Below, piece by piece: positions 51,241 to 57,859 of a stretch of DNA of 64,000 nt; the first letter of the stretch is position 1, and each line of letters begins with the position of its first letter. The notes under the pieces are model-generated. The model searched no databases, was not told the origin of the DNA, and saw only the letters and a list, made by a program, of their open reading frames with translations. The stretch spans positions 1 through 64,000 of the forward strand of contig NZ_JBHFNP010000205.1 of assembly GCF_041929235.1 (NCBI RefSeq), given 5' to 3'. The translations under genes were made by a program, and so were the position numbers. The stretch is from Microseira sp041929235 (lineage in GTDB: Bacteria; Cyanobacteriota; Cyanobacteriia; Cyanobacteriales; Aerosakkonemataceae).

Positions 51241-52574
51241 TAAATATCCCCTAAGTGCTTGCTGAAATACTGATAGTATAAATCGCATCTAGGCTGTATG
51301 CGATCGCCACAAAGTTTCACCAGTCCCATACTCTGCAACTGATAAGCTTGGATGGGTTCTAATTTTACAGTTTCCGGTGCAGTCAGGACTTTTTTAAATG
51401 CTGCTGCCAAATCTAAATTTGATTGCAGATTTAACCAGCATTTCCGCAAGTGACTGGCATAAATTCCCCGCTCTGTCGGAGCTTCTAATAAAAGTTTTTC
51501 CCAGGAAATTTCTGGATGATTTTTGAGGTGAGAAAACGCTTGCTCTAATAGATAAGGATGCCCGCCCACTAATCCCATAAGTAACTCTATGAAACTTGTT
51601 TCTCCCCCTAATCCATACTGTTTAGCAAGTTCTTGCACCTGTTCGCGATTAAATTCTGAAAGTTCAATCGGCAATCCCACATTAAATGGCGATTGATTAA
51701 TGTTCAAACGAATGTAAACATCTGTGGAATGCACGATAATTAACCGTAGCTTTTTCCAGCGCGGGCGACTTCTAGCTTTTTCATACCAAGAGCGCAACAA
51801 ACCAAAAAAGTCTTCGTAAATTTCTGGATGGGGAAAGAGTAAATCTACGTTATCCAAACCGAGTGCAATCGGATTCTCGTCTTGCTGCAAAAGATACTCT
51901 TCAAAATAGGTAGTGCAACTCACTTTAGAACCCATATTTTCTTCATCCCAGTAATCTGCCAAATTCCCGGAAATTCCTAACTCTCGACTAACATTAATAC
52001 AAAACCAGCGCAAGAATTTATCCAGATGGGTGAAATGGGTTTTTCTATCTGCAAGTTCAAAGCTTAAATTAGCAGTTCGGTAACCTTGGGTTGCCACTTG
52101 TGCCAGAATTCTAGTCACGAGCAATGTTTTTCCCATCAGACTGGGTGCTTTGATGCGGATGAGAGAACCAGGTTGCAAGAGGGTTTCATAACAGATCGTT
52201 TCGATCGGATCTCGCTCTACGTAGCGATCAACAGCAGGAATTTCTTCCGGTTCGTACTTGGTAAAAGTGTGACCGATTTCAGCAACTTTTTCCGCTTCTA
52301 TTTGCTTTGACCAATATCGTTCTAAGGCTTGCTTAAAGTTACTTTTTTTCACCTTTTCCCCTAAAGCTTCTGACAAAAGCTTCCAAAGTTTGGGAGCAAC
52401 ATCTTGACTAATGTAACTGGTAGCGTATTGATGCTGGGCGGCAATTTCATCGTATTCTTGCCTCTGCCAAGCACCTTTTAAGACGATAACCTCAATATCG
52501 GTTAAGCTTCTGTTTAGCTTGAGAAATATGGCTTGGTTAGCTACATGAACTGCCTTATCCCAGTCAAGTTTCAT
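51240..52574 (-). CDS. HTH (vMAP-N-like) plus AAA-like ATPase protein
   Basis: A 444-residue protein. The first about 95 residues (SLTDIEVIVLKGAWQRQEYDEIA, then YISQDVAPKLWKLLSEALG) match the helix-turn-helix domain found at the start of cyanobacterial vWA-MoxR-associated and NB-ARC proteins. It is followed by an AAA-like domain (about 110-440) with Walker A IKAPSLMGKTLLVTRIL and the Walker B-like IALGLDNVDLLF, and the GGHPYLLEQAF motif shared with the AAA domain of the next gene. The two genes are translationally coupled (TAATG at 51238-51242), and their related ATPase domains suggest that the proteins work together. The upstream region contains the likely promoter for this operon. Confidence 0.88.
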   Translation of the reverse strand: MKLDWDKAVHVANQAIFLKLNRSLTDIEVIVLKGAWQRQEYDEIAAQHQYATSYISQDVAPKLWKLLSEALGEKVKKSNFKQALERYWSKQIEAEKVAEIGHTFTKYEPEEIPAVDRYVERDPIETICYETLLQPGSLIRIKAPSLMGKTLLVTRILAQVATQGYRTANLSFELADRKTHFTHLDKFLRWFCINVSRELGISGNLADYWDEENMGSKVSCTTYFEEYLLQQDENPIALGLDNVDLLFPHPEIYEDFFGLLRSWYEKARSRPRWKKLRLIIVHSTDVYIRLNINQSPFNVGLPIELSEFNREQVQELAKQYGLGGETSFIELLMGLVGGHPYLLEQAFSHLKNHPEISWEKLLLEAPTERGIYASHLRKCWLNLQSNLDLAAAFKKVLTAPETVKLEPIQAYQLQSMGLVKLCGDRIQPRCDLYYQYFSKHLGDI

Positions 52575-52728
52575 ACTAGCCTCTCCTCAAAATACAGCGA
52601 TCGTAAAGACCCAATGCATAATCTTCTATATTGAACATCATCCTAGCGACTGTTTCACCCCAAGGATATTTCGCGTAATTTGTTAAAATAGAAATAGTGC
52701 ATCAAAGAGCGATCCCATCTTTCCCCCA

Positions 52729-53664
52729 ATGGTTACAGATCGTCGCGCCAAAATCCGTCAAGTTTTGTACATCACCCTGGTGCTGAATCTGTTGGTGATG
52801 GCAATTAAAGCAGGAGTAGGATGGTGGACGGGTTCTCTCAGCTTACTCGCCGATGCGTTACACAGCTTCACAGATAGCGCCAATAATATCTTAGGACTGG
52901 TTGCCAATCACTTCGCTTCACCCCACCCAGACCGCAATCACCCCTACGGACACCAAAAGTTCGATGCCTTGGGTGCTTTGGGTATTGCGGCTTTCTTAGG
53001 TGTTGCCTGCTTTGAAATTATACAAGGTGCGATCGAACGCGCGATCGCCGGTTTACAACAGGGTTTGAAACCCATCACTATATCACCACCAGAACTGTGG
53101 ATACTGCTAATTGTCCTGGGTATCAATATATTTGTGGCATTTTACGAGCGCCGCGTCGGTTTACAAGTGGGTAGCCCGATTCTGATTGCGGATGCTCAGC
53201 ATACCATGAGCGATGTCTGGGTAACAATTACCGTGCTGCTGGGGTTGATTGGTATATGGCAGGCGCGGGTGTTAAACTTGCCAGCACTCCAGTGGTTGGA
53301 TGTAATTTTATCTTTTCCAGTGGCGTTGTTGGTATTTCGCAGTGGCTGGGAGGTTTTAAAAGAAAATATACCCTGGCTGGTGGATCGAATGGCGATCGCA
53401 CCGGAAGCGATTCACGCGATCGCCCTGCAAGTTCCAGGCGTCCTCAACTGTCACGATATAGCTTCTAGGGGCGTTGTAGGGCGTCAGGTATTTATTGAAA
53501 TGCACCTAGTTGTAGATGCCTTGGATGTGGAAACTGCCCACAAGATTACCGAAGAGGTAGAAGCGCGCTTGGAAGCTAGATACAGCCCAGTCAGAATTTT
53601 AATTCACGTCGAACCGCCCACTTACAAGTCTGACCGCATTACCTTCGATCCGCAGTCAAAGTAA
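52729..53664 (+). CDS. Cation diffusion facilitator transporter
   Basis: A 311-residue inner-membrane proton/divalent cation antiporter of the CDF family (zinc, iron, manganese or cobalt). Six hydrophobic segments are visible; the metal site is formed by ADALHSFTDSANN in helix 2 (two Asp and His) and ADAQHTMSDVWV in helix 5 (His/Asp). The His-rich loop seen in zinc-specific members is absent. The C-terminal cytoplasmic domain (about 210-300) has VPGVLNCHDIASRGV and ILIHVEPP, with a His/Asp pair for regulatory metal binding. It is divergent from the HTH-AAA gene. The metal cannot be fixed; no Zur or Fur box was recognised. Confidence 0.92.
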   Translation: MVTDRRAKIRQVLYITLVLNLLVMAIKAGVGWWTGSLSLLADALHSFTDSANNILGLVANHFASPHPDRNHPYGHQKFDALGALGIAAFLGVACFEIIQGAIERAIAGLQQGLKPITISPPELWILLIVLGINIFVAFYERRVGLQVGSPILIADAQHTMSDVWVTITVLLGLIGIWQARVLNLPALQWLDVILSFPVALLVFRSGWEVLKENIPWLVDRMAIAPEAIHAIALQVPGVLNCHDIASRGVVGRQVFIEMHLVVDALDVETAHKITEEVEARLEARYSPVRILIHVEPPTYKSDRITFDPQSK

Positions 53665-53681
53665 GGGGATTCATTCGCATT

Positions 53682-53731
53682 TTTTCCACAGACAAGCCTA
53701 CTTTTCCACAGATTTTTGCCAGTTTTCCACA
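53682..53731 (+). promoter_or_regulatory. Three regularly spaced DnaA-box sequences
   Basis: TTTTCCACA occurs at 53682-53690, 53702-53710 and 53723-53731, all in the same orientation and 20-21 bp apart (two helical turns). This is the DnaA-box sequence described for cyanobacteria. AT-rich DNA follows (AAATATTTAAGGGAAG). It lies between the CDF gene and guaA, with no dnaA or dnaN gene near. Confidence 0.6.
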
Positions 53732-53775
53732 AATATTTAAGGGAAGATTAGCAGATTGTAGCCTCAATTACTACC

Positions 53776-53865
53776 ACAGGACTTAGGCAAATCACCAAAG
53801 TTTCTATGAAAAATCGTCGGTTTGGTAACTCGAGATCCCAGCTGGAAACAAAGGTGATAGGAGCA
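53776..53865. repeat. MITE-like element, CAGGACTTACGCA family, copy H (3' end lost)
   Basis: Begins ACAGGACTTAGGCAAATCAC, carries TTTCTATGAAAAATCGTCGG and AAACAAAGGTGATAGGAGC as in copy E, but the right terminal repeat is missing. Confidence 0.75.
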
Positions 53866-53914
53866 AGGTGGGCGATACGCCTTTAGGCACGCTGCGCGAA
53901 CTCCCACCCTTTTT

Positions 53915-55522
53915 TTATTCCCACTCGATAGTTCCAGGTGGTTTGGAAGTGATATCGTAAACCACGCGGTTCACTCCAGACACTTCGTTAACGATGCGGG
54001 TAGAAATCGTTTCCAACAAATCGTAAGGCACTCGCGCCCAATCAGCGGTCATGCCATCTTCGCTCTTAACAAAGCGCAAAACAATCGGGTATGCGTAGGT
54101 ACGCCGATCGCCCATGACGCCAACGCTGCGAATCGGTAATAAAACCGCAAACGCTTGCCATAACTCGCTATACATCCCTTGACGGTTAATTTCTTGCCGC
54201 ACGATCAAGTCAGCATCCCGCAGAATTTCTAACCGTTCTGCGGTGATTTCGCCGATAATGCGAATCGCGAGTCCTGGTCCTGGGAACGGATGGCGCTGTA
54301 CAATTTCTTCTGGTAGACCAACCGCTCGACCAAGTTTGCGGACTTCATCTTTAAATAGTTTCCGCAACGGTTCCACTAGCTTAAAGCGCAAGTCTTTGGG
54401 TAACCCGCCGACGTTGTGGTGACTTTTAATTTTGACCGCGACTCGTTCTCCGGTTTGCGGATCGACGTTGGTATCTGCCGATTCAATTACATCGGGGTAG
54501 AGAGTGCCTTGGGCGAGATAATCAAAAGGACCGAGGCGTCTTGATTCTTCTTCAAACACCTGAATGAATTCGTGACCGATGCGGCGGCGTTTTTCTTCCG
54601 GATCGGTGATGCCACTGAGTTGATTGAGGAAGCGATCGCGTGCATTTACATACTCTACCGGAATGTGAAATTGCTCGGAGAACAGCTTCAATAACCGTTC
54701 TGGTTCGTATTTCCGCATGAACCCCTGATCGATAAACATGCAAGTCAGCTGATCTCCGATCGCCTTGTGGAGCAAGAACGCTAGGGTAGAAGAATCCACC
54801 CCGCCGGAAAGCGCTAGCAGCACCCGTTTATCGCCAACTTTGCCGCGTATTTCGCGTATTGATTCTTCCACAAACGCCGCCGTCGTCCAAGTGGGTTCGC
54901 AGTCGCAGATATGGTAGACAAAATTGCGGATTAGTGCTTGTCCGCCGATCGAGTGGACGACTTCTGGGTGGAATTGGACGCCGTAGAGCTTTTTGCTATG
55001 GTGAGCGATCGTGGCACAAGGGGTATTTTCCGTATGTGCCAGTATCTCAAACCCTTCCGGCAGTTTGTGACAAGAATCTCCATGACTCATCCACATCGTG
55101 GTGCCATGTTCCACGTTGGTCAGCAAGTCCGTCGGATCGTCTATAAATAAAGATGCCTTGCCATATTCTGCTCGTTCGGCACGCGCCACTTCGCCGCCCA
55201 ACTGTTGCACCATCAGCTGCATTCCGTAGCATACCCCCAGGATGGGAATGCCCAATTGCCATATTTCTGGGTCGCATTTGGGCGCTCCCTTGTCGTACAC
55301 AGAGTTGGGGCCGCCAGAGAGTATAATTCCCTTTGGATTTAGCTGCCTCAACTGTTCGGCACTGGTGCGATAGGAAATCACTTCGGAATAAACTTGCGTC
55401 TCGCGAATTCGGCGAGCGATTAATTCCGAATATTGGGACCCGAAGTCCAGAATTACAATCATCTGGCGGTTCAAGACGCCCAAAGAATCAGAGGTTAGGG
55501 GTTGAGAGGTTTGGAGTGTCAC
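53915..55522 (-). CDS. guaA: GMP synthase (glutamine-hydrolysing)
   Basis: Converts XMP to GMP using ATP and glutamine, the last step of GMP synthesis; 535 residues, normal length. The glutamine amidotransferase half shows DFGSQYSELIARRIRE, the nucleophile Cys in GVCYGMQLM and the His/Glu in GVQFHPEVVHS. The ATP pyrophosphatase half has the P-loop LALSGGVDSSTLAFLL and the C-terminal dimer domain with HPFPGPGLAIRI and the end TSKPPGTIEWE. The start is a GTG at 55522, 20 codons before MIVILDFGSQ, as in other cyanobacterial GuaA. No purine riboswitch was recognised upstream. It stands alone. Confidence 0.97.
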   Translation of the reverse strand: MTLQTSQPLTSDSLGVLNRQMIVILDFGSQYSELIARRIRETQVYSEVISYRTSAEQLRQLNPKGIILSGGPNSVYDKGAPKCDPEIWQLGIPILGVCYGMQLMVQQLGGEVARAERAEYGKASLFIDDPTDLLTNVEHGTTMWMSHGDSCHKLPEGFEILAHTENTPCATIAHHSKKLYGVQFHPEVVHSIGGQALIRNFVYHICDCEPTWTTAAFVEESIREIRGKVGDKRVLLALSGGVDSSTLAFLLHKAIGDQLTCMFIDQGFMRKYEPERLLKLFSEQFHIPVEYVNARDRFLNQLSGITDPEEKRRRIGHEFIQVFEEESRRLGPFDYLAQGTLYPDVIESADTNVDPQTGERVAVKIKSHHNVGGLPKDLRFKLVEPLRKLFKDEVRKLGRAVGLPEEIVQRHPFPGPGLAIRIIGEITAERLEILRDADLIVRQEINRQGMYSELWQAFAVLLPIRSVGVMGDRRTYAYPIVLRFVKSEDGMTADWARVPYDLLETISTRIVNEVSGVNRVVYDITSKPPGTIEWE

Positions 55523-55922
55523 GGATCGATCCCTGAATGCGATTTGACTAGATGGACAGATAAGTGACTGCCCTTGTGGCAGTGGCGGAAAAAACTATCT
55601 TAATCGCCTTTATTAAAAAAGTTAATCAACTACATTGATAAAATTTTAGGTAAATTCTTTTAAATTTAGCACAATTGCTCGATTAGCGCAGCACACTTCG
55701 TGGGTTTTGAGCATAATTGGAGTGGTAGCGATTGTAGTCACTAGGGAGGAAGTGTCCCCTGCCTGCTTGTCTACCTTGTGACAGAAAACACAGCACCCTT
55801 GTGACCGTTCGCAAACCTGTTTTGGTGATGTTATTCCACCATAATTTAAAGCGTTACCTATTAGGCGAGGCTCAAAGCTCTAGCCTTGCTTTCTTTTTTG
55901 GCAGCACGTCTTGGAGATGGCA
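55523..55922. other. Intergenic region between guaA and the STAS pseudogene
   Basis: 400 nt, divergent promoters expected. An AT-rich stretch (about 55600-55680) lies behind guaA. TTGGAG at 55911-55916 is a ribosome site for the following broken gene. No gene, riboswitch or clear repeat recognised. Confidence 0.5.
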
Positions 55923-56258
55923 ATGAAAAACCTCGCACACTCAATTTTCACTTCTTCTTTGAACACCAGCACAATGGAAGATCGACGACCCCGCACCGTT
56001 GTCCTCAGACCGAATGGTCGTCTTGATGCTGTGAGCAGCCCAGCCTTCACAAAGGCGCTGCAACAAGCCCTATAATTAACAGCCGAGACAGTGGTGGTGG
56101 ATCTACTCTGGGTTGAATCGGTGGAACCAGAAGGAATTGCCTGTCTGATTGCTGGGCTTAAACGCGCTTCCGGGTTGGGCAAAACCCTGTCGCTGCGATT
56201 TATGGATGTGACAACCCAAGCAGCGGTGCAGGCAGCCAGCGATCGCCAGTATATTTAG
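55923..56258 (+). pseudogene. STAS-domain (anti-anti-sigma-like) protein with premature stop
   Basis: Starting at the ATG at 55923 the frame reads 50 codons (RTVVLRPNGRLDAVSSPAF, then TKALQQAL), meets TAA at 56073-56075, and continues in the same frame with ETVVVDLLWVESVEPEGIAC and ASGLGKTLSLRFMDVTTQAA to a TAG at 56258. Without the stop it would be a 111-residue protein with the STAS fold of SpoIIAA-type regulators. The phospho-acceptor motif that is usually D-S-S-G or similar reads E-P-E-G here, so the phosphorylatable serine is lost as well. No anti-sigma kinase or phosphatase gene is close. The single nonsense codon may be a real mutation or a base error. Confidence 0.75.
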
Positions 56259-56571
56259 TTATTGCCCGACAAAACTTACTCAAATCAAGCATTTCGCTCC
56301 CTTTGACGTTTGCTTCCTGCAACTGCGGCTCTGAGGCGGAGCCTAACCTTTCCACAGGGGTAAATTCCGCGCTTGCCGCACGTACTTGGTCTAAATATTA
56401 TCCCCTGCATTTTTACTTAAGTAAATGCCGCTAATTATTTCTTAACAATTCCTTTTTGCTTGGGGTGGGGCGGCGCTCACCTAAGTACGCCCAGGCAAAA
56501 GCGAATAGCACAAAGCGCTGGTGAGAGTATAGGTGCGTAGGTGCGATCGCTATCAGTACAATCGAGTGTCG

Positions 56572-56616
56572 GGGCACGGTGTTGTCTTTGCCCTTAATAT
56601 TTCTTGCCGTGCCCCT
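56572..56616. repeat. GTAGGGGCACGGC-type dispersed palindrome
   Basis: GGGGCACGG (56572-56580) and CCGTGCCCC (56608-56616) are exact complements around 27 nt. The 393-nt gap between the STAS relic and the next gene contains this element and otherwise nothing recognised. Confidence 0.8.
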
Positions 56617-56651
56617 ACAGATCCCGGTATACCGTGGGATGAATCGCGGCT

Positions 56652-56906
56652 TTAGCTAATCGGAATTTGCCGACTCAAAATACCGATCATTTTGCCTGGT
56701 TTGCCAGTCGGTAGCAAACGACTCCACGCGCTAACCTCGGCGAAACCTCGTTTATACAGGTTGAGAATCGTAATCTTGATCGCTTGAGGAGAACCAACCA
56801 GCAGCATTTCGATCGGTTCTCGTCCAGGGGAAGGTTCGCCTTCGGTGTTGCAGGCGTCTTTTGGCGTAGGAATTTGGTCATTGTCTGGGATAAAGTCAAA
56901 GGACAT
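56652..56906 (-). CDS. Small conserved cyanobacterial protein, function unknown
   Basis: Encodes 84 residues, with GAGGT 8 nt before the ATG. The conserved part is MLLVGSPQAIKITILNLYKR, then GFAEVSAWSRLLPTGKPGKMIGILSRQIPI, which I recognise from many short cyanobacterial hypothetical proteins, sometimes present in several copies per genome. The N-terminal 30 residues are polar and variable. No signal peptide or enzyme motif. It stands alone and is divergent from the XRE-type gene at 57249, with a MITE copy and an inverted-repeat operator between. Confidence 0.75.
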   Translation of the reverse strand: MSFDFIPDNDQIPTPKDACNTEGEPSPGREPIEMLLVGSPQAIKITILNLYKRGFAEVSAWSRLLPTGKPGKMIGILSRQIPIS

Positions 56907-57062
56907 GGGGGTTTACCTCGTTTTTGATAACAATGTTGGCTAACTAATCAGCGTTTTGATCGTATTAATCAACGCTGAGAAGCAGTCTTAAAACAATTTT
57001 GCCCTAACTTGCTGATGTGGGATTATCAATCAACATTTTTCAGCAAATATATCAACATTTAC

Positions 57063-57164
57063 AGCGGATTGCTTTTCGAGTGAGGTACAGCCAGTAGGCT
57101 TAGGCAAGTGTAGCGGCACCCGCGCATGGTGCCGCTACACAAACTCATAGGGCTGCAATCTGCT
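57063..57164. repeat. MITE-like element, AGCGGATTGC family, copy 2
   Basis: Starts AGCGGATTGCTTTTCGAGTG and ends GCAATCTGCT; the inner palindrome is GTGTAGCGGCACC/GGTGCCGCTACAC. 102 bp, no coding capacity. Confidence 0.85.
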
Positions 57165-57191
57165 ATAATCCTGGGAATTTCTTTGAGATAA

Positions 57192-57246
57192 TGACAGAAC
57201 ACGTTGATTAGTAAGTGAACATTTACTTAGTTAGTTTGTTCTGTCA
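57192..57246. promoter_or_regulatory. Nested inverted repeats before the XRE-type gene
   Basis: TGACAGAACA (57192-57201) and TGTTCTGTCA (57237-57246) are exact complements; inside them TAAGT (57212-57216) and ACTTA (57225-57229) form a second dyad. The outer arm ends 2 nt before the ATG at 57249. A likely operator for autoregulation by the HTH protein, or an RNA hairpin masking its start. Confidence 0.6.
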
Positions 57247-57248
57247 AA

Positions 57249-57503
57249 ATGAGGGGCATGGGAAGAGCAGGATTTACCCTCAAACAGGCATTAAAAACCT
57301 ATCGGATTCGCCAAAACAAGTTGGCAGCGAGTTTAGGCGTCGATCGTTCTATTGTTTTTCGTTGGTTTCACGAGCAAACAGAACCGAATGGCGAGACGAT
57401 TGTAGAAATAGTCGAAGCTTTGAAGGAAATTGAACCTGTGGTTGCTAAGAAGTTTGTGGAACTGTACTTATGGGAATTAGTGAAGGATGTGGAGGAGGAT
57501 TGA
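57249..57503 (+). CDS. Small XRE-type helix-turn-helix regulator
   Basis: Encodes 84 residues; a second ATG at 57258 is possible. The region FTLKQALKTYRIRQNKLAAS followed by LGVDRSIVFRWFHEQTEPNGETIVEIVEAL in outline is a complete five-helix XRE/lambda-repressor-like DNA-binding domain, with the recognition helix around DRSIVFRWFHE. The rest is an acidic C-terminal helix (FVELYLWELVKDVEED). A nested inverted repeat lies directly before it, which suits autoregulation. There is no toxin gene beside it. It is flanked on both sides by copies of the same MITE-like element, which hints at mobility of the segment. Confidence 0.85.
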   Translation: MRGMGRAGFTLKQALKTYRIRQNKLAASLGVDRSIVFRWFHEQTEPNGETIVEIVEALKEIEPVVAKKFVELYLWELVKDVEED

Positions 57504-57524
57504 ACAGATGCGATCGCATTACCT

Positions 57525-57800
57525 TTATAGCGGATTGCTTTTCGAGTCAGGCACAGCCGGCGCAAGGCAAGTGTAGCGGCAGCAAAAATGGCAGCCGCTA
57601 CACAAACAAAGGCGTACCATCAACGGCTGCTTTCCCGCTATAAACGGCGGGTTGACCATTTCCCCTGTAAGCACCCGCAACACCAGGGGGTGACCCTCAC
57701 AAGTTGCCCCAATTCGCTCTAGATAGTATCGCATCTGACAGTTGCGTAATTCATGAAGATTTTTATCAACTTTATGCGCTATCATCCCCATCAGGGACAA
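57525..57800 (-). pseudogene. Possible degraded small gene running into a MITE copy
   Basis: A minus-strand frame from 57800 (MSLMGMIAHKVDKNLHELRN, then CQMRYYLERIGATCEGHPLVLRVL) looks protein-like for about 60 residues, but its second half (after about 57640) is translated from the AGCGGATTGC-family element and is Cys-rich nonsense. It may be the start of a gene whose end was replaced by the repeat. No family is recognised; it could equally be chance. Confidence 0.2.
57529..57640. repeat. MITE-like element, AGCGGATTGC family, copy 3 (right end diverged)
   Basis: Starts AGCGGATTGCTTTTCGAGTC, has the inner GTGTAGCGGC...GCCGCTACAC palindrome and ends near TTTCCCGCT, a diverged right end. It lies about 25 nt after the XRE-type gene. 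Confidence 0.75.
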
Positions 57801-57859
57801 TAATCGGGTAGTGATTCCGCTTTCTAGGTAAAATCAGTCAAAATTGGGGTACTGGAAAG

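Noticed and set aside
54859..55150. Plus-strand frames inside guaA
   Set aside because: They lie opposite well-conserved GuaA codons and have no independent support.
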